Notes: generated by a model from the sequence alone, not told the origin. 64,000 nt of DNA from an uncultured Clostridia bacterium (GCA_947628755.1 CANRBC010000015.1:1-64000); one strand, 5' to 3'; counted from the first letter of the stretch, positions 24,658-33,369 are shown. Translations and numbers: made by a program.

Positions 24658-25095
24658 TTATTCCTCATCAATTATTTTTCGTGTGTCAGCAACAACATCT
24701 GCAAGAGTAGTTCCTTTCAGCTCGTTTTCAAGAGCCGTCTGCACAGCTCGGAGTCTGCCGTCCATGACCTTGTGAATATTCCGTCCGACAGGGCAATCTG
24801 CATTCGGGTTTTCGTGAAAGTGGAACAATCCCTCGTCATCTATGCAGTCCACAGCCTTATACACGTCATACAGAGTTATCTCACAAAGCGGTCTTGCGAG
24901 ATTTGCCCCTCCGCTGCCCTGACGGGTCTCAACAATTCCCGATTCTCTGAGTTTTCCGAGAACATTTCGTATAATAACGGCATTGACCCCTGTGCTCCCC
25001 GAAAGAAAATCACTTGTAACTCTGCGTTCCTTTCCGAATATATCAATACAAATCAATATATGTACTGCTACTGTAAATTTGCTTGTAATCTGCAT
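24658..25095 (-). CDS. Rrf2-family transcriptional regulator
   Basis: 145 residues. The winged-helix FTVAVHILICIDIFG...VTSDFLSGSTGVNAVIIRNVLGKLRESGIVETRQGSGGANLARPL matches Rrf2 regulators, closest in pattern to the YwnA type. Only one Cys (in NADCPVG) lies where Fe-S-binding Rrf2 proteins have three, so a full IscR-type cluster is unlikely. First gene of the operon and the likely autoregulator of the sirtuin module, under the promoter at 25276-25304. Confidence 0.88.
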   Translation of the reverse strand: MQITSKFTVAVHILICIDIFGKERRVTSDFLSGSTGVNAVIIRNVLGKLRESGIVETRQGSGGANLARPLCEITLYDVYKAVDCIDDEGLFHFHENPNADCPVGRNIHKVMDGRLRAVQTALENELKGTTLADVVADTRKIIDEE

Positions 25096-25156
25096 AGACG
25101 CTCCTTTCTGTTTACTCTATTACAACGCTGATAGGCTGCTGAATATGATTGCCTTT

Positions 25157-25240
25157 TTATATCTCATCAACCATTGAAATAGCATAGTCTGCATAGCTAA
25201 TGATACTATCGCCTTTGGCGTTCAATGTTGATTCTTTGCA
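25157..25240 (-). pseudogene. Remnant of an NmrA/YwnB-like NAD(P)-binding protein gene
   Basis: On the minus strand, LNAKGDSIISYADYAISMVDEI-stop is the typical end of NAD(P)-binding YwnB-like proteins, which usually sit next to YwnA-type Rrf2 regulators. Only about 28 codons remain, cut by an in-frame stop upstream. It now lies in the leader between promoter and the Rrf2 gene. Confidence 0.55.
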
Positions 25241-25275
25241 AAGTTGTAACAATTATTATTTCAGCTTTCAAACAT

Positions 25276-25304
25276 ATTATAATGTAATTTCCTAAACTTG
25301 TCAA
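25276..25304 (-). promoter_or_regulatory. Consensus promoter of the Rrf2-sirtuin operon
   Basis: On the minus strand TTGACA (25304-25299), exactly 17 bp, TATAAT (25281-25276): a perfect sigma-A promoter about 170 bp before the Rrf2 start, leaving a long leader that includes the YwnB-like remnant. Such a strong promoter fits repression by Rrf2. Confidence 0.85.
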
Positions 25305-25511
25305 TATAAATATTACAACTTTAAAAATATATATATGGATATAATCTTACAGACTTTTATACATAGCCTAGAAATAGTTGAAAAAGTTCGCCTTTGCGGT
25401 GTAAAATGTACGCTGAGCTAACAGGGGTAGATTTATTCACGATTTTGTGGTATGATTTATTATGCGGTTGATATTTCCGCCCATTAAATCGGTAGCTGTG
25501 GAGGACTAACT

Positions 25512-25952
25512 ATGGAAATACGGAATATGCAATTTGATGACTATGATAGCGTATATGCCCTATGGCTGAGTTGCCCCGGTATGGGATTAAATAATTTGGA
25601 TGATTCACGGGAAGGTATTACAAAGTACCTCGCTCGGAATCCTGATACCTGTTTTGTTGTAGTGGAACAGGGCAATATCATTGGCGCAATTCTTACAGGA
25701 CATGATGGTCGTCGCGGCTATATCAGCCACACAGCAGTATCTCCTGCCTACCGGCGGCAAGGTATAGGTAAGCAAATGGTCGAAACGGCTCTAAGCGCCT
25801 TGAAAGCTCAAGGTATCAATAAAGTCAACTTAGTTGCTTTTGCCTGCAACGAAAAAGGTAACGCCTTCTGGGAAAAAATGGGTTTTACCCAACGACCGGA
25901 TTTGATATATCGGAATCGAACTCTTGTAGAAATGGAACGTATTGATACTTAA
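25512..25952 (+). CDS. GNAT-family N-acetyltransferase
   Basis: 146 residues. The acetyl-CoA motif SHTAVSPAYRRQGIGKQMVETAL carries the RRQGIG P-loop of GNAT enzymes, with CFVVVEQGNIIGAIL before and FWEKMGFTQRP at the end. RimI/YpeA-like in size. Substrate unknown. The AT-rich gap 25305-25511 before it holds a possible TATGAT -10 at about 25450 but no clear full promoter and no gene. Confidence 0.88.
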   Translation: MEIRNMQFDDYDSVYALWLSCPGMGLNNLDDSREGITKYLARNPDTCFVVVEQGNIIGAILTGHDGRRGYISHTAVSPAYRRQGIGKQMVETALSALKAQGINKVNLVAFACNEKGNAFWEKMGFTQRPDLIYRNRTLVEMERIDT

Positions 25953-25983
25953 CGAATTTTCGTTTATAGAAATGAACAAACAG

Positions 25984-26020
25984 AAAAAAAGGACTTACGC
26001 ATACCGCATAAGTCCTTTTT
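25984..26020. terminator. Bidirectional terminator between GNAT and DUF6465-like genes
   Basis: AAAAAAAGGACTTA...TAAGTCCTTTTT is a strong stem with A/T runs on both sides, serving both convergent genes. Confidence 0.85.
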
Positions 26021-26040
26021 GAAATTTACTTAATCAAAAA

Positions 26041-26244
26041 TTAAATTTCAAAGAAGCTGTCGTCTGAACCTTCGCCATTAAATACATAATAGCATCTGCC
26101 TTCCTCAGGCTTATAGTAAAGGTCAACAGTCTTAAGATCCTTAACCTTATTTCCATCTGACTTCCAGATCTCTTTAGCCATGTCTAAAAGATGTGTATCG
26201 TCTACATCGTGACCCTGATACTGAACTGTTAATACGCTTTTCAT
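26041..26244 (-). CDS. DUF6465-like small acidic protein (67 aa)
   Basis: A small soluble acidic protein reading MKSVLTVQYQGHDVDDTHL...DLKTVDLYYKPEEGRCYYVFNGEGSDDSFFEI. The VDLYYKPEE and YYV core resembles DUF6465, a conserved family of unknown function in Lachnospiraceae. It has GGAG before the ATG and a strong terminator after. The upstream gap to the OB-fold gene is AT-rich and contains no other ORF. Confidence 0.75.
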   Translation of the reverse strand: MKSVLTVQYQGHDVDDTHLLDMAKEIWKSDGNKVKDLKTVDLYYKPEEGRCYYVFNGEGSDDSFFEI

Positions 26245-26393
26245 TTGTAGTTATCTCCTTTCTAAAATTACTTTAATTAAGTAATTCACCCAATTGACTT
26301 TATTATAATACTATTTTTTTCAGCGTTTGTCAACATTTTATGTAGTATCTGTAAGATTTCAACAATTAAAATTGCCAATACTGCAATTTTTTA

Positions 26394-27032
26394 TTAAATT
26401 TCATCAACAAAATCGCTGAAAATTTCTATTTTTGATACCGAAACCTCGTAAGCTGTTTTTTCAATTATCTCCTCTTCGGATATTTTTTTCTGATAATTTC
26501 TGGACTGTATTCTTCCCGAAATAAGAATATTATCTCCCACTTCAAGACTTTTTGCAAATTTGGCATTTCTTCCCCAGCATATAATGGGGATATAATCGGA
26601 TTTATTATATAATCTGTTTACTGCAAGAAGTATGTCTGCTATTTCTCTGCCAAAGGGTGTTTTTCTGTATACGGTAGGCTTGCATATATATCCATTTAAA
26701 AATATCGAATTAATGTCCGTATCCGAGGGCGGGTCTATTTCTATTTCTTTTGCAAATACCGTAAGTATGAGATGGGTCTTGCCGTCGGAATAGCTGTTGT
26801 ATGAACGGAGCTGTCCCTTTATTTCCGCTCTGTCTCCTGTCTTTGCCTCATTATCTATAAGAAGTCTTTCAGACACAGTAACGGGCAGAATATCCCGCGC
26901 AGAGCTAAGTCTTTGACATTCCAGCATAAATGTATAGAATGCCTCTCCGTGAGCGCTGTGGCTGAATGTGAATTCGGATATTATTTTTCCGCTTAAATGC
27001 ACGTCGTTATTTTTATCATAGTTATTTTCCAT
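26394..27032 (-). CDS. Duplicated SSB-like OB-fold protein (212 aa)
   Basis: Two similar halves, each like a single-stranded DNA-binding OB fold: VHLSGKIISEFTFSHSAHGEAFYTFMLECQR (from 11) and SIFLNGYICKPTVYRKTPFGREIADILLAVNR (from 109), the latter close to SSB's conserved start. No acidic C-terminal SSB tail with DDDIPF is present. It is probably not the main SSB; a role in recombination, repair or plasmid/phage defence is possible. Transcribed divergently from trpD. Confidence 0.78.
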   Translation of the reverse strand: MENNYDKNNDVHLSGKIISEFTFSHSAHGEAFYTFMLECQRLSSARDILPVTVSERLLIDNEAKTGDRAEIKGQLRSYNSYSDGKTHLILTVFAKEIEIDPPSDTDINSIFLNGYICKPTVYRKTPFGREIADILLAVNRLYNKSDYIPIICWGRNAKFAKSLEVGDNILISGRIQSRNYQKKISEEEIIEKTAYEVSVSKIEIFSDFVDEI

Positions 27033-27113
27033 TTGTTTTGCTCCTTTCTTAAGTTACCCTTATTATTTTTATTCACATAAGCAGTAGTTTAGAATAAAAA
27101 AGTAAAATATCTG

Positions 27114-27142
27114 TTGCAATATTGATTGTGAGGTGGTATCAT
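27114..27142 (+). promoter_or_regulatory. Probable trpD promoter
   Basis: TTGCAA (27114-27119) and TATCAT (27137-27142), 17 bp apart, about 35 bp before the trpD start. Confidence 0.45.
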
Positions 27143-27178
27143 ATAAAATAAATAATTATGCACGAAAGGACGAATAAT

Positions 27179-28201
27179 ATGAATATAACTATGAAAGACG
27201 CTATCAAAAAGGTAGTCGAGGGAAACAATCTTACTATCGACGAAGCAAGGGGAGTTATGGAGCTTATGCTTAAGGGCGAAGCCACAGAAGCTCAAATGGG
27301 CAGCTTTCTTACGGCGCTCAGAATGAAGGGTGAAACTATTGACGAGATAGTCGGCTTTGCCACACTTATGCAGTCTGTTGCAAAGCACGTTAAGCCAAGC
27401 ACCGAAATTAACTATATAGATTTGGTCGGCACAGGAGGAGACGGAGCAAACACATTTAATATCTCCACTACATCCGCTTTTGTAGCGGCAGGCGCAGGCG
27501 TGCCTATTGCAAAGCACGGCAACAGAGCCATTTCCAGCAGAAGCGGCGCAGCAGATGTGCTTGAAGCTCTCGGCATAAATATTATGCTTGACGCTGACAA
27601 GGTAGAAAAATGTATAGAAGAGGTAGGCATGGGCTTTATGTTCGCTCCTATGTTTAACCCTGCCATGAAGAATGTAGGCAAAACAAGAACCGACATAGGC
27701 ATAAGAACGGTATTCAATATATTAGGCCCTGTTTCCAATCCAAGCAACGCCAAGGGCGCTCTGATAGGCGTATTTACAGACAGTCTTACAGAGCCTCTTG
27801 CAAAGGCTATGCAGGGTATGGGCGTTGAAAGAGCCATGATAGTATGCGGAAACGGCTCTACCGACGAAATAACAAACATAGGCACAACTCATGTAAGCGA
27901 AATAAAGGACGGCAGCGTTACCTCCTACGATATTTCTCCTGCCGACTTTGGCATCGCTATTGCAAGTCCCGAGGACATTAAGGGCGGCACAGGAGAGGAA
28001 AATGCCGTAATACTCAAGGACATTCTTTCCGGCGTAAAGGGACCTAAAAGAGATATAGTGCTTATGAATGCCGGCGCAGCAATATACGTATCCGGAATTG
28101 CAAAAACCATGGCGGAGGGCATAAGGCTTGCCGAGGAATCCATAGACAGCAAAAAGGCAATTGAAAAGCTCGATTCACTTATTGCTTTTACAAATAAATA
28201 A
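27179..28201 (+). CDS. trpD: Anthranilate phosphoribosyltransferase (solitary)
   Basis: 340 residues, normal length. Motifs DLVGTGGDGANTFNIST (PRPP site), AKHGNRAISSRSGAADVLEALG and NILGPVSNP identify TrpD. ATG 27179 follows AAAGGA; an upstream in-frame ATG has no ribosome site. It transfers phosphoribose to anthranilate in tryptophan synthesis. No other trp gene is nearby, which is unusual and may mean a scattered pathway or a related role (TrpD2-like) on another substrate; the GTGGDG motif argues for true TrpD. Confidence 0.92.
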   Translation: MNITMKDAIKKVVEGNNLTIDEARGVMELMLKGEATEAQMGSFLTALRMKGETIDEIVGFATLMQSVAKHVKPSTEINYIDLVGTGGDGANTFNISTTSAFVAAGAGVPIAKHGNRAISSRSGAADVLEALGINIMLDADKVEKCIEEVGMGFMFAPMFNPAMKNVGKTRTDIGIRTVFNILGPVSNPSNAKGALIGVFTDSLTEPLAKAMQGMGVERAMIVCGNGSTDEITNIGTTHVSEIKDGSVTSYDISPADFGIAIASPEDIKGGTGEENAVILKDILSGVKGPKRDIVLMNAGAAIYVSGIAKTMAEGIRLAEESIDSKKAIEKLDSLIAFTNK

Positions 28202-28241
28202 GCCGTACACAAACTTTACACAAAATTTAAAAATAACCAAG

Positions 28242-28267
28242 ACCGCAGTTTTTCTGCGGTTTTTTTT
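28242..28267 (+). terminator. Terminator of trpD
   Basis: ACCGCAG...CTGCGGT stem followed by eight T. Confidence 0.9.
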
Positions 28268-28343
28268 GTCTAAAATATCCAGTAAATTTTTTTCGATTGT
28301 ATATTTTACTAAAAAAAGTCAAATAATAATTGTGAATAAATGG

Positions 28344-28372
28344 TATAACAAATTTTTTCCGAATTTGTTATA
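28344..28372. promoter_or_regulatory. 11-bp perfect inverted repeat upstream of carD
   Basis: TATAACAAATT and AATTTGTTATA flank seven bases, about 70 bp before the carD start. It is not followed by a T-run and overlaps the expected promoter zone, so an operator is more likely than a terminator. Confidence 0.6.
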
Positions 28373-28439
28373 TTAATATCATGGATTAAGTATCTGAACC
28401 AGATGTAACCTTATATGTTGATATGAGAAAGGAGGGAAA

Positions 28440-28922
28440 ATGGTGTTCAATGTAGGTGACAGGGTAGTATACCCTATGTATGGAGCAGGAATAATCGAAG
28501 GGATTGAAGAAAGGGTTATTGACGGTAAAAGTCTTACTTACTATGTGCTTAACATATCGGTAGGGAATCTTAAAATAATGGTATCTAAGGATAAGGCTGA
28601 AAAAGGCGGTCTGAGAAATATATGTCCCGCCGACGAGGTTCGCAATATACTTAACGGCGCAAGACCCATAGAAATGTCTGACAATTGGAATCTCAGATAC
28701 AAGAAAAATATGGAAACGCTTAAGACAGGCGATTTGACCAAAATAATGGAGGTCTTTAAGACGCTTATACTGAGAGAGAGAAACAAAAGCCTTTCCAGCG
28801 TGGAGAAAAAGCTCATGGGTACGGCAAAGCAGATAATATTGAGCGAAATCATATTATCCCAGAATATAGACAAGCCGTGCGCCGAGGAGCTTCTTATGAA
28901 CGGCGTTGCCGTATCTCTGTAA
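28440..28922 (+). CDS. CarD/CdnL-family transcription regulator
   Basis: 160 residues. The N-terminal Tudor-like domain MVFNVGDRVVYPMYGAGIIEGIEERVIDGKSLTYYVL is the CarD/TRCF RNA-polymerase-interacting domain; the C-terminal ~90 residues are helical as in CdnL. Such proteins bind RNA polymerase beta and stabilise open complexes, often at rRNA promoters. AAAGGAGGGAAA precedes ATG 28440. Single gene with a terminator behind it. Confidence 0.92.
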   Translation: MVFNVGDRVVYPMYGAGIIEGIEERVIDGKSLTYYVLNISVGNLKIMVSKDKAEKGGLRNICPADEVRNILNGARPIEMSDNWNLRYKKNMETLKTGDLTKIMEVFKTLILRERNKSLSSVEKKLMGTAKQIILSEIILSQNIDKPCAEELLMNGVAVSL

Positions 28923-28962
28923 TATAAAATATAAAACAAGAGCGAAAATAACTTATTTAAAT

Positions 28963-28991
28963 GGGAGCTGTCGTATTGACAGCTCCCTTTT
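28963..28991 (+). terminator. Terminator of carD
   Basis: GGGAGCTGTC and GACAGCTCCC form a 10-bp stem followed by TTTT. Confidence 0.88.
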
Positions 28992-29024
28992 GACGCGCAT
29001 ATAAAATTAACAGCTATAAGGCAT

Positions 29025-30581
29025 TTATTCTGCCTTTATTACTCCGTTTTCTTCAGTGAGATTTATAGTTTTACCCGTTTTCATATCATATATTACAGCG
29101 CCCTTCATATCGTATACATTGCCCGGAGCGCCGTCTGCGTCAACAATAATGGCATATCGCTTATCCCTTTCCCTTGTAACTCTTTTCATTCCCGCTTCAT
29201 CGCCGTACTCGTATACGCCTCTGCCAAAGAGCAGATTAACATAGCCTCTTACTCTCAAGCCTCTTATGCTTACACATGAATCGCTGTAATTTTCGTTTAT
29301 ATAATCGGCTAATGCCTTATTGCCGTCGTAATAATCGACCTTCCACCTATATACATCGCTACTGAGATATGAGCCTAAGTTTATTATACTTATCGCCACG
29401 GTAAGTCCAAGTACAGCCGCAGCTGTTCTTTTGCCCTGTGAATATTTCATAAGCTGCTCAGCTAAAACGCAGATTACAAAAGAGAGCAAGAATATTCCTT
29501 TCATTCTGTCGTAAGAATATTCCACAGCGTGCTGCTTCATAATAATATTTTCCACAAGGGGAAAGGCAAGCAGAAATAAAACCAAACCGTATCTGCATTC
29601 TATTTTTTTGCTTCTGATACCGTTCCATATAATAAGTATTATAAACAGTACCCAGTTAAACAGAAACGAAGCCGCATATCTTCCAAACAAGGTCGAATAT
29701 TTTTCACCGGACTCCAGTCCTCTGCCTAAAAACCTATCCTTAATTGCCTTGAAATAGGAAACGGAATCTATTCTCAGAATATATTGCAAAGAAAACAGCA
29801 GAAACGCAAGTAATGTTATATTAAATATAGCCGATGCCTTTATAAGCGAGCTTTTAATATTTTCCCTGCCGCCCATTATTATTTCCGCCGCAATAAATCC
29901 CATATTTGCCACATAGCCTGTCCATTCCGTAAAGGGATTAAACAGCACAAGAAGCCAAAAAACTATCTTTGCCCTTTTGGAATTATTTTCATTCATAGCC
30001 AGAAAAGCCATTATCTGAATAGGAAGAGTGACCTGTAATATTGACTGATGCCAGTACACTATTCCCATTCCGTGAAGCAGCTCCGGAGAAGAAGCATAGG
30101 TAAACAGACCTATAAGGGCAAGAATATATTTTTTGTCGGAGCGAGCAAATATCCTGAGCAAAAACAATACCCATACTGCCGCAGACAAGCTGAACAGCAA
30201 GGAATTAAATATATACAGCGACTTTTCGCAGATTTTCAGATTGAATATCTTCATAAAAAGCCACGGTAAAAAATATCCTGCCGATGAAAATGACGTATAG
30301 AAGTAATTGCCCTTTTCGTCCGGCACGGTTGCTCCCCACGGTATAAATTTATCTTCCTGCTCTCCCAAAGTGACTATGGGTAAAAACAGATGCTCCGAAG
30401 CCGGCGTTTCGTTATACGCCTCTATTGTAAGCAATGTATGCCATGTGGCGTCGGAGTTATAGTAATTTACATCGCCGCGGGGAAATCTTACCACAGATAT
30501 TATCGCTGTAAGTATGACTGCCAAAAAAAGTATTCTGACCTTATAATTTGCTTTATCCTTGTTTCCTGTTTCGTTCACCAT
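29025..30581 (-). CDS. Polytopic membrane protein, GT-C glycosyltransferase-like
   Basis: 518 residues with about ten membrane helices and a large first outside loop containing YYNSDATWHTLLTIEAYNE, where acidic residues stand where GT-C (PMT/ArnT-type) enzymes keep their catalytic Asp. A small soluble C-terminal domain follows (about 405-518). GT-C enzymes move sugars from lipid carriers to acceptors outside the cell. No neighbours share the theme, so this is a fold-level guess. It has no homologue I can name. Confidence 0.6.
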   Translation of the reverse strand: MVNETGNKDKANYKVRILFLAVILTAIISVVRFPRGDVNYYNSDATWHTLLTIEAYNETPASEHLFLPIVTLGEQEDKFIPWGATVPDEKGNYFYTSFSSAGYFLPWLFMKIFNLKICEKSLYIFNSLLFSLSAAVWVLFLLRIFARSDKKYILALIGLFTYASSPELLHGMGIVYWHQSILQVTLPIQIMAFLAMNENNSKRAKIVFWLLVLFNPFTEWTGYVANMGFIAAEIIMGGRENIKSSLIKASAIFNITLLAFLLFSLQYILRIDSVSYFKAIKDRFLGRGLESGEKYSTLFGRYAASFLFNWVLFIILIIWNGIRSKKIECRYGLVLFLLAFPLVENIIMKQHAVEYSYDRMKGIFLLSFVICVLAEQLMKYSQGKRTAAAVLGLTVAISIINLGSYLSSDVYRWKVDYYDGNKALADYINENYSDSCVSIRGLRVRGYVNLLFGRGVYEYGDEAGMKRVTRERDKRYAIIVDADGAPGNVYDMKGAVIYDMKTGKTINLTEENGVIKAE

Positions 30582-30622
30582 TAGCTTATATCCTCTTTTG
30601 CTTGTTATTTATTCTTAAATAA

Positions 30623-31852
30623 TCAAATTGTATAAAATTTCAGAGTACCCTTGTCCAGCAGCTTCTGAACAGACTCGGTAGCCGTAATAACATTATTCTT
30701 TTCATCTGTAAATGTTATCTTATATTCATCGTCGAATATACACTCGGCTTCGCCTTCCTTTGTTATCCTTGCAGTACCCTTTGTAATAATGTCCTTGCCG
30801 TTTGACTCTATTATCTGATAGTCAAAGGAGGTGGCTGTCAGCTTGCTTATAACAAGTGTCTTTGCAGCAGCTGACGAACCGCTTGAATATGTGCCTTCCT
30901 TAAAGACTGAGGCAGCAGTTGCGGGAGCGTTTATGTCCTCCTGCTTATAGAGAGCCTTACCGCTTGGTATCTGCAATCCCTTTGCCTCATTTATGGTTAT
31001 TTCGTCGCCGTCTATATGGAACTTTACAATATCAAGCTCTGTTGCGTTATATGTAGCGTCGTTGCCGGAAACAGAGGCGTGTCCCTCCGCAACGGTCTTA
31101 TCATCTGCGTTAAGGAGCTTGAAGTCAAAAGCAACGTCGGTAGCGTTTGAAACTATAAGAGTTACAGGGTCGTCGGAGTTTGTAGCGGATGTAGGCTGAA
31201 GTATAAACCTGCCGTCATACCATGAATTGACGATAATGCTTGTCTTTACCTCTGACGCCTCCTTTAAATACATAGCCTTGCCGCTCGGTATCTGAAGTCC
31301 CTTTGCCTCGTCTATTGTTACTGTATCTCCGTTTGCGGTAAACTTAAGTACATCCAACTCAGTAGCGTTATATGTAGCAGTATTGCCGCTTACTATTGCT
31401 TTGCCGCTCAGCTTTACAGTACCGTTTATATCCAAAAGCTGGAAATTGAAGCCTTCGTTTGTAGCGTCGGTAATAACAAGGGTCTTAGGGTCTTCCGTAT
31501 TTGTAGTGTTAGTGGTTTGAAGAGCAAATCTGCCGCTTGTCCACAGAGGCGCTGCCGGCTTAGACTGTTCAACAGATGCTGATGCTTTTGGCATACTTAT
31601 AGAAGCCGTCTTTGTAGCGGCGTCATAGTTGACAGTCGCGCCTAAATTCTCTGTTACAGCTCTTAAAGGCACATAGGTAGTGCCGTTGTAAAGCAGGGTT
31701 TCTGAAGGGGACGGCTGTCCGTTTATAATGAGCTTTACTCTGTTAAAAAAGGCTTCTATATTCTGTCCGCCCTCTGCATAGGAAAGTATAGGCGCAGCAA
31801 TAAGCGCCGCCGTTACCATACCTGCCAAAAAGCCTTTTAAGGTCTTTATCAT
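30623..31852 (-). CDS. Secreted stalk-domain (copper amine oxidase N-like) protein with duplicated repeats
   Basis: 409 residues. A signal peptide (GFLAGMVTAALIAAPILSYA) is followed by a stalk domain (KLIINGQPSP...LLYNGTTYVPLRAVTENLGATVNYDAATKTASI, about 39-90). Then come two similar ~100-residue repeats, starting at about 103 (W.SGRFALQ) and 208 (W.DGRFILQ), each ending IPSGKA(M/L)Y, and a third shorter one near 310. The repeats look like beta-sandwich units of unknown function. Probably a surface or envelope protein. Monocistronic. Confidence 0.8.
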   Translation of the reverse strand: MIKTLKGFLAGMVTAALIAAPILSYAEGGQNIEAFFNRVKLIINGQPSPSETLLYNGTTYVPLRAVTENLGATVNYDAATKTASISMPKASASVEQSKPAAPLWTSGRFALQTTNTTNTEDPKTLVITDATNEGFNFQLLDINGTVKLSGKAIVSGNTATYNATELDVLKFTANGDTVTIDEAKGLQIPSGKAMYLKEASEVKTSIIVNSWYDGRFILQPTSATNSDDPVTLIVSNATDVAFDFKLLNADDKTVAEGHASVSGNDATYNATELDIVKFHIDGDEITINEAKGLQIPSGKALYKQEDINAPATAASVFKEGTYSSGSSAAAKTLVISKLTATSFDYQIIESNGKDIITKGTARITKEGEAECIFDDEYKITFTDEKNNVITATESVQKLLDKGTLKFYTI

Positions 31853-31910
31853 AAAATTCCTCCTCGCAAAAATTTGGGGCAGACATAATCTGCCCCAAAG
31901 GTATTAACAA

Positions 31911-33308
31911 TTAAAGTCTGAAATACTTTGCTGCATTGTTGTAGCAAATATCTGCTACCAGCTTGCCTGCAAACTCAATATCGTCGGCATATTCGCCGTC
32001 CTCAATCCACTGACCTATAATGTTGCAGAGTATTCTTCTGAAATATTCATGTCTTGGATATGAAAGGAAGCTCCTGGAGTCTGTAAGCATACCTACGAAC
32101 TTGCCGAGAACGCCTAAGTTACCCAAAGCCTTTATCTGGGCTTCCATACCGTCCTTGTTGTCGTTGAACCACCATGCAGTACCGAACTGTATCTTAGAAG
32201 CAGCCTCAGTGCCCTGGAAGCAGCCCAAAATCGTGCCGAATACCTGATTGTCGGCAGGATTGCCTGCAAATAACAATGTCTTTGGCAAAGCATTCTTATA
32301 GTCAAGAGCGTCTAAAAGGTTTGTAAGACCTTCAACCGTTGACCAGTCGGAAATACAGTCAAAGCCTGTATCGGGACCCATTTTCTCGAACATTCTTGTG
32401 TTGTTGTCTCTCTTGATGTTCATGTGTATTTCCATAGCCCAGTCTCTCTTGTGGTATTCCTCGCCTAAGAAGAGCATAAGAGCCGTTCTGTACTTCTCGC
32501 CCTCGTCCTTTGTAGGAGCTGTGCCTGAAAGAGCCTTGGCAAGTATAGCGTCAATTTCAGCCTCGGAAGCCTTGTTATAAGGCACATAGGTAAAGGCATG
32601 GTCTGATGCGCGGCAGCCTAATTCCTCAAATACTGCCATTCTCTTGAGAAGAACCTCCTTAAGGTCGGCAAATGTCTTTATTTCCTTGCCGCCGACCTCG
32701 CCCAGCGTCTTAATATAATCGGCAAATGTAGGAGCGTCTATATTAAGAGCCTTGTCGGGTCTCCATGCGGGATATACCTTGAATCTGGTCTCCTCGGCAG
32801 CTATTTTCTTATGCCACTCAAGACTGTCTGCAGGGTCGTCTGTGGTGTTGATAGCGTTTACATTTGACTTTACTATAAGCTCTCTTACTCTGAAATCGGG
32901 CTTTGCAAGCATTTCATTTATCTTGTCGTGGATCTCAACTGCATTGTCCTTTGTAAGAGGCTCGTGTATGCCAAAGTATCTCTGAAGCTCAAGGTGAGTC
33001 CAGTGATATAAGGGATTGCCAATAGCGTACTGAATAGTTTCAGCCCACTTTACAAACTTATTGAGCTTATCGGCATTCTTGCCTGTGATTTCCTCTTCGG
33101 GAACGCCCAATGAACGCATTGCTCTCCACTTGTAATGGTCGCCTCCGAGCCATACGTCGGAAATATCCTCGAAGTTCTTGTTCTCATATATTTCCTGTGG
33201 ATTAAGATGGCAATGGAAGTCGTAAATAGGCTCGTCCTTTGCATACTTGTGGAATAATGTCTGTGCGGTTTTTGTCTTTAATAAGAAATTTTCGTCAATA
33301 AAACCCAT
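31911..33308 (-). CDS. uxaC: Glucuronate/galacturonate isomerase
   Basis: 465 residues from ATG 33308 (GGAGG). Reads FIDENFLLKTKTAQTLFHKYAKDEPIYDFHCHLNPQEIYENK..., the UxaC signature with metal-binding HCHL, and ends LSYPRHEYFRRILCNIIGQWIEDGEY. Converts D-galacturonate to tagaturonate and D-glucuronate to fructuronate. Last gene of uxaB-uxaA-uxaC, so the cell can degrade pectin sugars. The KDG kinase and aldolase are not in the window. Confidence 0.95.
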   Translation of the reverse strand: MGFIDENFLLKTKTAQTLFHKYAKDEPIYDFHCHLNPQEIYENKNFEDISDVWLGGDHYKWRAMRSLGVPEEEITGKNADKLNKFVKWAETIQYAIGNPLYHWTHLELQRYFGIHEPLTKDNAVEIHDKINEMLAKPDFRVRELIVKSNVNAINTTDDPADSLEWHKKIAAEETRFKVYPAWRPDKALNIDAPTFADYIKTLGEVGGKEIKTFADLKEVLLKRMAVFEELGCRASDHAFTYVPYNKASEAEIDAILAKALSGTAPTKDEGEKYRTALMLFLGEEYHKRDWAMEIHMNIKRDNNTRMFEKMGPDTGFDCISDWSTVEGLTNLLDALDYKNALPKTLLFAGNPADNQVFGTILGCFQGTEAASKIQFGTAWWFNDNKDGMEAQIKALGNLGVLGKFVGMLTDSRSFLSYPRHEYFRRILCNIIGQWIEDGEYADDIEFAGKLVADICYNNAAKYFRL

Positions 33309-33369
33309 GTTTAATTCCTCCAATCTTTTTGTAAAATTTATTTTGTCCGTTATTACAGAGTTTATAACA

